16,888 nucleotides of DNA from contig JBBINN010000055.1 in NCBI GenBank assembly GCA_037443885.1, positions 1 to 16,888 on the forward strand, given 5' to 3'. The notes beneath the pieces were generated by a model. That model was given only the letters and a program-made list of their open reading frames with translations, was not told where the DNA came from and made no database searches. This DNA comes from SG8-30 sp037443885 (lineage in GTDB: Bacteria > Pseudomonadota > Gammaproteobacteria > Steroidobacterales > Steroidobacteraceae). Position numbers and translations under genes: made by a program. Positions 1 to 7,568 of the stretch are shown here, in pieces. The first letter of the stretch is position 1. Every line of letters starts with the position of its first letter.

Positions 1-10
1 CAGCGACGGA

Positions 11-2641
11 TCACTTGACGTGAGCCTCCGCCGACTTGCCCGGGCCGTGGCAGAGCACGCAGGTCTCGACGCCACCGGCCGAGTTCTGCTGCATGTGGGC
101 CTTGGCGGTCGAGCCATCGTGGCACGAGCCGCAGGCGCCCGTCGCCGGACCAACGCGGATGGACAGCGCCGGGTTGAAGGTCGCCGCGGTGCCGAGCGCG
201 CCAGGCGTCGCGACGCTGCCGTCCGGGTTCTTGGTCGCCGCGATGTCGACGACCGTCCACGCGTAGCGGAGGTTATCCGGCAGCGCGTAGGTGCCCGGCC
301 TGTGGCAGGCCTGGCAGTCGGCGATGTTGGCCGGGTAGACCACCTCGTCGAACACCCTCGGGCCGTTGCCGCCGCTCGCGAACGGATTCGCGCGGATGAA
401 GTTGAACGGCGTGTTCAGCAGCCCGGCGGACCGCTGCAGGCTGCCCTGCCCGACGAACCCGGCGTGGATGCTGTGGAGCATGTCCTTCAGGTTGTTCGTC
501 TTGGACGAGTACAGCTTGTCCTTGCCGATCGCCGGGAAGTTCGCGACACCCGCGAACAGGTTGCTGCTGACGGTCTCCGTGTTGTGGCAGGTCGCGCAGT
601 ACTCGGGCGAGTTCATGCGACCGGCATTGCTGTGGAAACCGACCCGCTCGTGGCAGGTGTTGCAGCTGTCGATGTCCACGATCGGGCGACGCATCGGCGT
701 GCCGTCCACGGCCTTGAGGGCCGCGTCACCCGAGATGTTCATCGTGTTGATCGTGAGGTAGCTCTCGATCGCCACCGCCCGCAGGGTCGCGTTCGCCGGG
801 AAGGCCAGCGGGGCCGTCGGGTTGATGCCGGCAGCGGTCGTGAAGTAGCCGTCCGCATCCGGACCGACCAGCGAGTTGAGAGCCGCCACGCTGTTGAGGT
901 TGTAGGTCGTCGGCTGGTCGAAGGCTCCAAAGCCCGCGCCCAGGTTGACGCCCGCGGTCGCGCCGCTGATGTAGTTCCAGAACTGGCGGCCCGCCGTCGA
1001 GCCGAAGTTGTTCCAGTCGAGCGGCTGCGCGATCGCCGGGCCGTTGGCCGGGTTTACCGGAGTCGGCATCGGCGCGCTCCAGGCGAGCTTCATGTTGACG
1101 GCGCCGATGCTGACGCCGTCGACCGACTGCAGCACGTTCGGCGTGACCGAGGTGTTGACGAGCGACTTCAGGTTGAACGGCGTGCCGTTCACGAGTACGC
1201 GGAACCGGGCCGTCGGCTGGCGATTGGCATTCACCGTCACCGAGGCGATCTGGTACTCGACCTTCTTCGCTGGGCCGATCACCGCGCCCTGCGCGTTGCG
1301 GGCCACGTACAGCTCGGGGTTGTTCGGCGTCGGGTACGGCGTCGCGTGCGCGACGTTGACGGGGAGCGAACGGTCCGGCGCATGGCACGACCCGCACTGC
1401 AGGTTGCCCGGCTGGTTGCCGAAGTGGTTCGTGTAGTCCACGGCGTGGCAGGTGTTGCAGGCCTGCTGGCTGAGGCGTGTCTTCCACGCGTCCTTGTCGG
1501 CCGCGACGCGGTTCGCGGGCTGCTGCCCGACGATCTTCGGGTTCTGGTTGTCGTGGCAGGCGCGGCAGTTCTGCACGCCGAGGCCGCCGTCGAAGCCGAC
1601 GATGCTGCTCACGCCGCCGAACGGGGCGTTCTGCGGGTAGTGCGGCTGGTGGACGGTGTGGGCCAGGACCTTCATGTCCACGGTTTCCCACGTCGCCGCG
1701 GTCGAACCCGCGGAATTATACGAGTTCGGGTTGTGGCAAGAAGTGCACACCTCGACCTTGTAGTAGAAGCCGACGTGGCCACCGCCGCGCGGCCCGAACA
1801 GCAGCTTGCCGCGATCCGCCGAGTTCTCGGCGTGGCAGGCGCCGCAGGACTCGTTGGTCACCACCTGGTTGCTCACGTTCGTGACGAGCGCGGGCAGCTG
1901 GGCCGGCACGAAGTCGACGAAGGTGTTGAAGTGGGCCGCCGAGGCACCGCTGCCGTCACGCGCCACGACCGCGACGCGGTGCACCGCGTTGGGGGCATAG
2001 GCGAGGTCCAGCGTCGGGGACAGGGCTTCCCAGGCCGGGCCGGTGATGGTGCCGCCGAGGTTACGGGTCGGGATGCGCGGACGGCAGGCCTCCGGGCCCG
2101 TCGCCGTGCTGTAGTACTGGAACGCGCCGACCGACTCGATATCGGTGCAGAACGTGTAGCGATACACGCCCGGCGATACCTCGGTCGCCGTGAAGCGCTC
2201 GCCCGTGGCGACCAGCACCGTCGGGTTGCTGCCGGAGCGGTAGGAGCGGTTGATGTAGCTCTGCCAGTAAGCCGGCTTGTCGTTCGTCGCCGGCACGAGC
2301 TTCGAGATGAAGAACTCGAAGTTCCGGGCACCCGTCACGTTCAGGCCAGCCGCGTCCTTCAGCGTGAACTGGACCGTGACGATCTTGCTGGCGTTGCTGA
2401 TGGTGATCCCGGTGATCGCACCCGTGAGGTCACCGCTCGGCGTTCCCGTCGGGGGCGGCGGAGTCGGTGCCGGCGGGCCGGACGGGCCTGTCGGACCCGC
2501 AGGACCGGACGGTCCCGGTGGTCCGGCGGGTCCTGTTGCCCCGTCGTCACCATCGCAGCCGGCGATACCGCCTGCGAGAACGGCCGCCAGCGCAATGCTG
2601 GCCAGCCGGCCCATTGTTGTCTTCAGGCCCTGTCTCGACAT
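11..2641 (-). CDS. OmcA/MtrC-type decaheme c-type cytochrome lipoprotein with collagen-like stalk
   Basis: Predicted surface or periplasmic electron-transfer lipoprotein of 876 aa. Residues 1-29 are a lipoprotein signal ending in I-A-G-C with lipid Cys29. Residues 34-57 are eight collagen-like Gly-X-Y triplets, followed by a Pro-rich linker. Ten CXXCH heme sites lie at about 266, 299, 359, 395, 416 and 660, 682, 776, 837, 861. They form two pentaheme clusters separated by a heme-free stretch (421-659). This matches the beta/pentaheme/beta/pentaheme plan of the OmcA/MtrC family. It is longer than MtrC or OmcA (about 670-735 aa). The ATG at 2641 is preceded by a purine-rich AGGGAG/GAGG site 6-7 nt away; a second ATG at codon 10 is possible. 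Role in extracellular metal or mineral reduction is inferred from the family. No porin or periplasmic decaheme partner is next to it. Asp follows the lipid Cys, which in E. coli favours inner-membrane retention. Confidence 0.93.
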   Translation of the reverse strand: MSRQGLKTTMGRLASIALAAVLAGGIAGCDGDDGATGPAGPPGPSGPAGPTGPSGPPAPTPPPPTGTPSGDLTGAITGITISNASKIVTVQFTLKDAAGLNVTGARNFEFFISKLVPATNDKPAYWQSYINRSYRSGSNPTVLVATGERFTATEVSPGVYRYTFCTDIESVGAFQYYSTATGPEACRPRIPTRNLGGTITGPAWEALSPTLDLAYAPNAVHRVAVVARDGSGASAAHFNTFVDFVPAQLPALVTNVSNQVVTNESCGACHAENSADRGKLLFGPRGGGHVGFYYKVEVCTSCHNPNSYNSAGSTAATWETVDMKVLAHTVHQPHYPQNAPFGGVSSIVGFDGGLGVQNCRACHDNQNPKIVGQQPANRVAADKDAWKTRLSQQACNTCHAVDYTNHFGNQPGNLQCGSCHAPDRSLPVNVAHATPYPTPNNPELYVARNAQGAVIGPAKKVEYQIASVTVNANRQPTARFRVLVNGTPFNLKSLVNTSVTPNVLQSVDGVSIGAVNMKLAWSAPMPTPVNPANGPAIAQPLDWNNFGSTAGRQFWNYISGATAGVNLGAGFGAFDQPTTYNLNSVAALNSLVGPDADGYFTTAAGINPTAPLAFPANATLRAVAIESYLTINTMNISGDAALKAVDGTPMRRPIVDIDSCNTCHERVGFHSNAGRMNSPEYCATCHNTETVSSNLFAGVANFPAIGKDKLYSSKTNNLKDMLHSIHAGFVGQGSLQRSAGLLNTPFNFIRANPFASGGNGPRVFDEVVYPANIADCQACHRPGTYALPDNLRYAWTVVDIAATKNPDGSVATPGALGTAATFNPALSIRVGPATGACGSCHDGSTAKAHMQQNSAGGVETCVLCHGPGKSAEAHVK

Positions 2642-2703
2642 CTTGGCCCTCTCCCTGAGGTCATGCCATACGGGTGTCGTGGGCCCCCACGACCTTTTCC
2701 CGC

Positions 2704-2732
2704 AAGTCAGGGGCGAAAGTTAGTCTTGTCAA
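2704..2732 (-). promoter_or_regulatory. Weak promoter candidate for the first decaheme cytochrome
   Basis: In the gap between the two cytochrome genes the minus strand carries a perfect TTGACA (2727-2732). With a 17-nt spacer the -10 position reads TGACTT (2704-2709), which matches the consensus poorly. Because a terminator closes the upstream gene, the 11-2641 gene needs its own promoter here. The exact element is uncertain. Confidence 0.2.
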
Positions 2733-2864
2733 TGATCTCGGTGAATAAGGGCTTGCCTCAGTGCGCTGTACGTATTTTGCGTCGCGAGAGGTTGACACTC
2801 GCGCGGTCGCGGGAGGTCGGGCGGCTGGTCGCTCGGTCCCGGGCGCGTGATCAGCGGGTCCACG

Positions 2865-2892
2865 AAAAGAGAGGCGCTCCTTGCGGAGCGCC
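2865..2892 (-). terminator. Rho-independent terminator after the second cytochrome gene
   Basis: On the minus strand an 8-bp perfect GC stem (GGCGCTCC, loop GCAA, GGAGCGCC; 2873-2892) is followed by the T-rich tail TCTCTTTT (2872-2865). It lies about 50 nt past the stop of the gene ending at 2945. It should end that transcript before the next cytochrome gene. Confidence 0.82.
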
Positions 2893-2944
2893 CCCGGGAG
2901 AGTCCCGTCGCGGGGTGCGTGCCGCGCCCCGCGGTGGGTGGCCG

Positions 2945-5299
2945 TCAGTTCATGTCGGCGAACTGGTCGATCTTGTGCTTCACGCGCAGGTCGGAAACCT
3001 GGCCCGGCCCGTGGCAGATCGCGCAGGTCTCGATCGTGGACGGCGTGCCGTTCGTCAGCTGCGTGGCCGTATCGGAGGCCCCGTTCTGCTTCATGTGCGC
3101 GATCGCGAGGTCCGTCGTGTGGCAGGTCGAGCAGACCGCGAGGTTCGGCGTGATCCGGATGTCGTCGTCCGGATTGCTGCGGTCGTTCGCCACGATCGAG
3201 GTCGCGAACACGCGGGTGCCGTCCACCGGGTAGAACGTGTTGCTCTTGTGGCAGCCCTCGCAGTTGTTGAGCTGGCCGGGGTACCTCACGTACGTGTAGT
3301 CGTGCCCACAGGAATCGAACGTGCCCGCATGCAGCCCATGCGTCATCACCTTCATGTCGGTGGTGCCATTCTGGGTGGTGCTGCGGCAGGTGATGTTCGG
3401 GTTGTGGCAGGACGAGCACAGCTCGGTGTTGGCGGTCCGGCCGCTGCCGTGGATCGACAGGTCGAAATGGCAGTCGTTGCACTTGGCCGTGTCGACCACC
3501 GAGCGGCGCGCCACCGCAATGTTGTCGGTGATGGCGAAGGGCTTGCCGACCGAGACCACTCGGACGCGCGCGAATATCGGCGCCTGCGTGTCGGGATTGA
3601 CCCCAACCTGCACAGCCGGGCGGCCCTCGATGATCGCCGCACCCGAGCCGGTCACACCGCTTGCCGGGACCGGCCTCAGCGTGGCCTTGGTGAACGAGCC
3701 ATCCGGGTTGGCGACCGGCCTGCCAAGCGCCTGCGGCGGGCACGGAACGCCCGTGAGGCAGGACGCCGTGTTGGCCAGGTAGCCGATGGTCACCGGCTGG
3801 CCAGGTGTACCCGACGTGGCGGTCGCGCTGTTGCTGCCGTTGTTGATGAACTCGCGGGTGGACCACGCGACGTCCACGTTCAGGCTGGTCGATGCGCCCG
3901 GCTTGGTGAAGAACGGGTTGTTCAACGACTGTTCGTTGATGTCGTAAGCCGTCCCGGTATTCGGGTTGATGACCCGGATGGTCACGAGCGGGTACTCACC
4001 CGGCGAGACCTTGCCGGCCACCGCGCCCGGCGAACCGTCGGCCTTGACGCCGGCAACGCTGATGACCTGGTACTCAAAGTTCGCGGCGGCTTCCTGCGCC
4101 GGAATGCGGTGCGCATTCTCGGCCTTCAGGGCGCCGCCGGCGAAGGTCGTGTTTGCGCCGTGGCAGGCCTGGCAATCGCGATCGTTGTTCACCTGGATGC
4201 CGCCATGGCCGGCGCCGGTCGTGAAATCGATGGCGTCGTGGCAGGAGCCACAGGCGCTGGCCGTGACCGTCGTACGCCAGTTGCTGGCCTGCGGGACCGT
4301 CGCGTCGCTCTCCTGGTGGCAGGTGAAGCAGTTGCGCAGGTCCTGCGTCCAGTTGATGTCGGAGTAGTCGTACACGGTGCCGCCATAGCCCACGATCTTG
4401 TAGCCGTTCGCGAGCGACGCGCCCGCGTGGATCTTGTGGGTCATGATCATCATGTCGACGGAGTTGTTGGTCTCCGGATCCGCGCTGCCCGGGTTGTGGC
4501 AGGCGACGCAGTACTGGATGTCGCGCCGGCCGCCGCCCTGCTCCGGCGTGCCGCCGGAGTGGAAGAACAGCACGTCGTGGCAGGCGTTGCAGGTCGCGTT
4601 GTTCACGATCTCGCGCTTGGTGGTGACCGCTCCGCCGGCCGGCACGAAGTCCAAGGAGGCGTTGTTGAACGCCGGGATGGTCGGCTGGCCGAAGGGCGCC
4701 GCCAGCTGGATCGCCACGCGGTGCGTCCGGTTCGGCTCGAAGGGCACCGCGATCGGCGCGGTCACGTTCCGGATGTCGAAGGAGAACGTGTAGCGGTAGG
4801 TGCCGTCGCCGTTGTCCACGAAGCGCGCTGCGGCGCCCGTCTCGGTCGTCGCCTGGATCTGCGGCGTGCCGGCCGGGAAGGCGGGATTCGGGTTGACCCG
4901 GGCATTGATGTAGGACTGCCAGGCGCTCGGCTTGGCGGTCAGGTCGTCGGCCGGGGTGAGCTTGGCCAGCGCGAAGCGCGCGGCGTTCGGCGCCAGGCCC
5001 CGCAGCGGGTTGCCGGCGCGATCGGTGAGCTTGAAGTTCACGACCGCAGGCGAGGACGCCGTGACGCTGGTGATGGTCACGAACACCGCATCCGCTTCCG
5101 ATACCAGCCCGGCGCCCGGGCCCGGCGTCGGCGGGCCGGATGGCCCGGTCGGCCCGGTCGGGCCCACGGGGCCGGTCGGCCCGGGGGATCCCGCTGAACC
5201 GTCGCTCCCGTCGCTGCAGCCGGCGATGCCGCCGGCGAGCAGGGCAGCCAGCGCAATCGTCGCCAACCTGCCCCCGCGTGTCCTGGCCAAACTCAACAT
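2945..5299 (-). CDS. OmcA/MtrC-type decaheme c-type cytochrome lipoprotein (paralogue)
   Basis: A second decaheme lipoprotein of 784 aa from the chosen ATG. That ATG has AAGGGAG eight nt upstream and begins directly at the signal peptide; a 34-codon upstream extension is open but lacks a signal. Lipobox I-A-G-C gives lipid Cys28 with Ser at +2, compatible with outer-membrane sorting. Nine Gly-X-Y triplets cover residues 31-57. CXXCH sites are at about 237, 264, 324, 350, 376 and 607, 628, 680, 723, 759, again two pentaheme clusters. The intervening beta domain has a CX5C pair (Cys514/Cys520), reminiscent of the CX8C redox disulfide of Shewanella MtrC. The signal and stalk closely resemble those of the downstream paralogue (11-2641), while the rest is diverged. 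Terminal electron transfer to extracellular acceptors is inferred from the family. Confidence 0.93.
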   Translation of the reverse strand: MLSLARTRGGRLATIALAALLAGGIAGCSDGSDGSAGSPGPTGPVGPTGPTGPSGPPTPGPGAGLVSEADAVFVTITSVTASSPAVVNFKLTDRAGNPLRGLAPNAARFALAKLTPADDLTAKPSAWQSYINARVNPNPAFPAGTPQIQATTETGAAARFVDNGDGTYRYTFSFDIRNVTAPIAVPFEPNRTHRVAIQLAAPFGQPTIPAFNNASLDFVPAGGAVTTKREIVNNATCNACHDVLFFHSGGTPEQGGGRRDIQYCVACHNPGSADPETNNSVDMMIMTHKIHAGASLANGYKIVGYGGTVYDYSDINWTQDLRNCFTCHQESDATVPQASNWRTTVTASACGSCHDAIDFTTGAGHGGIQVNNDRDCQACHGANTTFAGGALKAENAHRIPAQEAAANFEYQVISVAGVKADGSPGAVAGKVSPGEYPLVTIRVINPNTGTAYDINEQSLNNPFFTKPGASTSLNVDVAWSTREFINNGSNSATATSGTPGQPVTIGYLANTASCLTGVPCPPQALGRPVANPDGSFTKATLRPVPASGVTGSGAAIIEGRPAVQVGVNPDTQAPIFARVRVVSVGKPFAITDNIAVARRSVVDTAKCNDCHFDLSIHGSGRTANTELCSSCHNPNITCRSTTQNGTTDMKVMTHGLHAGTFDSCGHDYTYVRYPGQLNNCEGCHKSNTFYPVDGTRVFATSIVANDRSNPDDDIRITPNLAVCSTCHTTDLAIAHMKQNGASDTATQLTNGTPSTIETCAICHGPGQVSDLRVKHKIDQFADMN

Positions 5300-5348
5300 G
5301 ACGGCCACTCCCTTGATTCTTCTGCCCGCCGACGCGGGCCCATGACAC

Positions 5349-5374
5349 AGCGCGGCATGGGTCCATGCCGCGCT
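5349..5374. promoter_or_regulatory. Perfect 12-bp inverted repeat, possible operator or 5'-UTR hairpin
   Basis: AGCGCGGCATGG, a two-base centre GT, then its exact reverse complement. It lies about 50-75 nt upstream of the cytochrome ATG at 5299, in the region shared with the divergent NTF2-like gene. There is no T-tract, so it does not look like a terminator. It could bind a dimeric regulator or form an RNA hairpin in the cytochrome leader. I recognise no named binding motif and see no convincing -35/-10 around it. Confidence 0.5.
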
Positions 5375-5502
5375 ACGGGCGCAAAGTAGCCGTGACGTCA
5401 AGTCCCCGGCATCCGTAATTCCTGACGGCCTGCGCCGGGCGAGTACGTACTTGTGGCAAACTCCCGGCGCCGAAAACCTGCTAACGCCGCGCGGAGGACC
5501 GG

Positions 5503-5859
5503 ATGCCGGACAGGGGTTGGTGGACGTCGCTGCTCGCGACCGTGGATGCCAAGGACGTACCGGGGTTCCTGTCGTACCTCACCGACGACGCCGAGTTCCG
5601 CTTCGGCAACGGCCCCGCCGTCGAGGGCCGGCAAGCCGTGGGTGCGCTGGTCGAGGGCTTCCTCGGCGCCATCGGCGGCACGAGGCACGTGCTGACCCGT
5701 CACTGGGAGGGCGAGGACAGCGCCGTCGGCGAAGGCATCGTCACCTACACCCGCCTCGACGGCACCACGCTCACGCTGCCCTTCGTTAACGTCTTCGACC
5801 TGCGCGACGGCAAGGTGGCGCGCTACCTCATCTATATCGACAACCGCGAGCTGTTCTGA
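5503..5859 (+). CDS. SnoaL-like / NTF2-superfamily protein
   Basis: Small soluble protein of 118 aa with the NTF2-like cone-fold pattern. An N-terminal helix with the F-x-x-Y-L-T-D-D-A-E-F-R-F motif (22-34) is followed by 'AVEGRQAVGALVEGF' (39-53). The C-terminal strands end in FVNVFDLRDGKVARYLIYID (94-113). Many SnoaL-like proteins are isomerases, hydrolases or have no known substrate, and nothing here fixes the substrate. The ATG has GGAGGA four nt upstream. It is divergent from the cytochrome gene and convergent with the RES toxin gene, ending 24 nt from it. There is no signal peptide, so it is likely cytoplasmic. Confidence 0.8.
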   Translation: MPDRGWWTSLLATVDAKDVPGFLSYLTDDAEFRFGNGPAVEGRQAVGALVEGFLGAIGGTRHVLTRHWEGEDSAVGEGIVTYTRLDGTTLTLPFVNVFDLRDGKVARYLIYIDNRELF

Positions 5860-5860
5860 C

Positions 5861-5878
5861 GGAAGGGGACGTTCCTCC
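5861..5878. repeat. GGGGAC-type short palindrome between convergent genes
   Basis: The sequence GGAAGGGGACGTTCCTCC directly follows the stop of the NTF2-like gene and precedes the end of the RES gene. It folds into a short hairpin centred on GGGGAC/GTTCCT with G-T wobbles. It resembles the element at 8009-8031, also at a gene 3' end. It may be a REP-like dispersed element or a transcript-end hairpin. Confidence 0.4.
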
Positions 5879-5882
5879 CAAT

Positions 5883-6602
5883 TCAGAGCCACCGCGTCAT
5901 GGGCTGCATGAACGACTCGCCGGCGGTGCGGCACCACGTGACCTGTTCGGGCGACACCGCCAGGTACCAGGTCTGCTGAATCGGGTTTGCCGTCGGCCTC
6001 GAGAAGGCCGCAGGCTCGAGCACGGCCATGCACCAGGCCGGCTCCTCGGCGCGGACCGAGCGGTACTGGATGGCGCCCAGCCTGGCCTCGCGCGCGACGT
6101 ATGCAAAGGCCTGGGTGTCACGGTAGTCGACCGGGTCCTCCCAGCGCGCCGCCTGGCGGCTGAACGGCGGGGATCGCAGGTCGACGATCCGCGTGCCGAC
6201 CTCGGCGCTGAAGGCCGTATGCGGCACCGGCCCGATGCGCGCGAGGCTGACGGCGTCCTCGAGGAAGCGCCAGCGCCAGAAGCCGACCTCGGCCGCTGCG
6301 GTGCGCACGTCCTCGGCGCCATAGAAGACCCCGGGATGGGTGACCGCGCGAAAGCGCGACCCGCCGGGGCGCGGCCAGTACCGGAACGGCGTCGCGAGCA
6401 GATAGTCGAGGTGCGCGGCCTCGCGCGGAACGAGCGGCTTGCTGCCCTCGAGCAGCGCCTCGAGCACCGCCTGCTCGTCGACGTCGTCGACGATCTTCAT
6501 CGTCGAGGCGACGTGCTGGGACTCGACGATCCGCCAGACCGTCCCGTCCCAGCGAAACGCCTCAGACGCGACCGCGTTCGGCGTCCAGGTACTGGACGAC
6601 AC
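5883..6602 (-). CDS. RES-domain toxin (NAD+ phosphorylase family)
   Basis: Protein of 239 aa with RES-domain landmarks: Arg83/Arg85 in GGSRFRAV, Tyr94 in GVFYGAED, Glu105 in RTAAAEVGFWR and Ser182 in IQYRSVR. These are the positions expected for the conserved Arg, Tyr, Glu and Ser of the family. Characterised RES toxins degrade NAD+ and stop growth when not bound by their Xre partner. The predicted start is GTG at 6602, overlapping the antitoxin end by 41 nt, with GAGGG about nine nt upstream. The overlap implies translational coupling. All core residues are present, so it looks intact. Toxicity is inferred from the family and gene pairing. Confidence 0.87.
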   Translation of the reverse strand: MSSSTWTPNAVASEAFRWDGTVWRIVESQHVASTMKIVDDVDEQAVLEALLEGSKPLVPREAAHLDYLLATPFRYWPRPGGSRFRAVTHPGVFYGAEDVRTAAAEVGFWRWRFLEDAVSLARIGPVPHTAFSAEVGTRIVDLRSPPFSRQAARWEDPVDYRDTQAFAYVAREARLGAIQYRSVRAEEPAWCMAVLEPAAFSRPTANPIQQTWYLAVSPEQVTWCRTAGESFMQPMTRWL

Positions 6603-6951
6603 GGACCAGGCCCTCGGCGTGCGCGATCAGGTCGATCGGGCTTCCGTTGAGCGCCGCGTTCTCGCTGCGCAGCCACTGGCGTGCCGTGGCCTCGTCTCCG
6701 ACCAGCGAATCGAGCGAACGGAAGGCGCGCACCAGCAGCAGCGCCAGGTCCCATTCCTTGCGCTCCGGATCCAGCCGGTAGCTGCCCTGGTACAGCCGCG
6801 TCACGCTCGAGGCGCTCACGCCGAGCGCCTTGGCCAGCTGCGCACGCGAGATCCCGAGCCGCTCGGCCGCCCGCGCGACCGCCTTGGACAGGACGGCGGC
6901 CGGTTCCGGCTCGATGCGGGCATCGGCTGTTGGCTTGCGTACGGTGGGCAC
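6562..6951 (-). CDS. Xre/MbcA/ParS-type antitoxin (DUF2384) of the RES module
   Basis: Antitoxin of 129 aa from the GTG at 6951. An N-terminal helix-turn-helix (about 20-60, including LGISRAQLAKALGVSASSVT) is followed by the MbcA/ParS toxin-binding domain (about 67-129, WDLALLLVRAFRSLDSLVGD then NALNGSPIDLIAHAEGLVRV-type helices). The GTG start is preferred because AGGAAAA lies just upstream. The alternative start at 7002 would place the promoter and operator inside the coding region. It should neutralise the RES protein and repress its own promoter. It comes first in the operon, as usual for this family. Confidence 0.88.
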   Translation of the reverse strand: MPTVRKPTADARIEPEPAAVLSKAVARAAERLGISRAQLAKALGVSASSVTRLYQGSYRLDPERKEWDLALLLVRAFRSLDSLVGDEATARQWLRSENAALNGSPIDLIAHAEGLVRVVQYLDAERGRV

Positions 6952-6973
6952 AGCGCTTTTCCTGTCTGATGCA

Positions 6974-7002
6974 ATAATATACCAACTATATTTCTGTAGC
7001 AA
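6974..7002 (-). promoter_or_regulatory. Promoter with palindromic operator for the Xre-RES operon
   Basis: On the minus strand TTGCTA (-35, 6997-7002) and TATTAT (-10, 6974-6979) are separated by exactly 17 nt. Transcription would begin about 16 nt upstream of the GTG at 6951. An AT-rich inverted repeat AATATA-CCAAC-TATATT (6976-6992) overlaps the -10 and spacer. It is a natural site for autorepression by the Xre antitoxin. The AT-richness stands out in a GC-rich setting. Confidence 0.65.
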
Positions 7003-7029
7003 TCCATTTGGCGGCTGGCCCTTCGCCAG

Positions 7030-7554
7030 TCAGTTGAGCAGCGCCTGCAGGCGCTTGTCGGACCGTGGCGCATGTCGAGCCACCGCCTTGGCCAGGTTCA
7101 CCCGCATGGCGGCGTCCGCGACTTCGACCAGCGGTCTCGCGATCCGGCGCTGGCCCTGCACCTCGAGCCAGCGCAACACGGGCGCGAGCCGCCACAGAGC
7201 GACCGTCCCGTCGTGCATCGGGGCCGGGAAGCTGGCCGCGTGGTTCAACCAGAGCTTGCGGATGTTCTGCCGGCTCATGCCCAGCAGGTCGGCGATGTCC
7301 GTGAGCCCGACGATATCCGGCCCGGCCTCGATCAGGTCGGCGCCGGGAATCGCTGTCTTCACGTCGCGCAGGGCGCTCAGCAGGGCCTGGTCCGCGGTTC
7401 TAGCCTGCCGCGAGAACTGGAATGCGATACGTCCCGGCTGCCCGGTGCCAACGACAGCATCGTCACAGCCGACAGCGCCCAGGCGCTCCACCAGCTCCTC
7501 CGGCGGCGGCGCGTCGGCGGGCAACTTGAACCTGAGACTGAACTCGTACTCCAT
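7030..7554 (-). CDS. Helix-turn-helix protein, probable antitoxin/regulator of the HicA-like module
   Basis: Protein of 174 aa without a family name I can assign. The N-terminal 65 residues form an alpha/beta segment (MEYEFSLRFKLP then GRIAFQFSR, DQALLSALRDV). A helix-turn-helix of MerR/excisionase type lies at about 83-110 (VGLTDIADLLGMSRQNIRKL), and a Trp/Arg-rich tail follows. The ATG at 7554 has GGGAG eight nt upstream. An alternative ATG at 7569 overlaps the TGA of the upstream gene by one base (TGATG). Tight coupling to the HicA-like gene and the palindrome at their common promoter suggest it is the DNA-binding antitoxin or repressor. The function is inferred, not shown. Confidence 0.72.
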   Translation of the reverse strand: MEYEFSLRFKLPADAPPPEELVERLGAVGCDDAVVGTGQPGRIAFQFSRQARTADQALLSALRDVKTAIPGADLIEAGPDIVGLTDIADLLGMSRQNIRKLWLNHAASFPAPMHDGTVALWRLAPVLRWLEVQGQRRIARPLVEVADAAMRVNLAKAVARHAPRSDKRLQALLN

Positions 7555-7568
7555 CGGCACGGCTCCCA

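Noticed and set aside
2468..2543. Gly-Pro-X coding repeats as a DNA tandem repeat or CRISPR-like array
   Set aside because: The periodicity is that of collagen-like codons within the cytochrome gene. There are no spacers or conserved repeat units.
2792..2797. TTGACA on the plus strand as a promoter
   Set aside because: No plus-strand gene follows and no -10 is seen at proper spacing.
20..5197. Very long plus-strand open frame (1725 codons) opposite the cytochromes
   Set aside because: Its product is a low-complexity Arg/Val/Ala/Gly mixture typical of antisense frames at high GC. The opposite strand holds two decaheme genes with 20 heme motifs and signal peptides.
5393..5400. TGACGTCA 8-bp palindrome near the cytochrome/NTF2 divergent region
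   Set aside because: It is short enough to occur by chance and lacks a paired promoter element, so it was not called as an operator.
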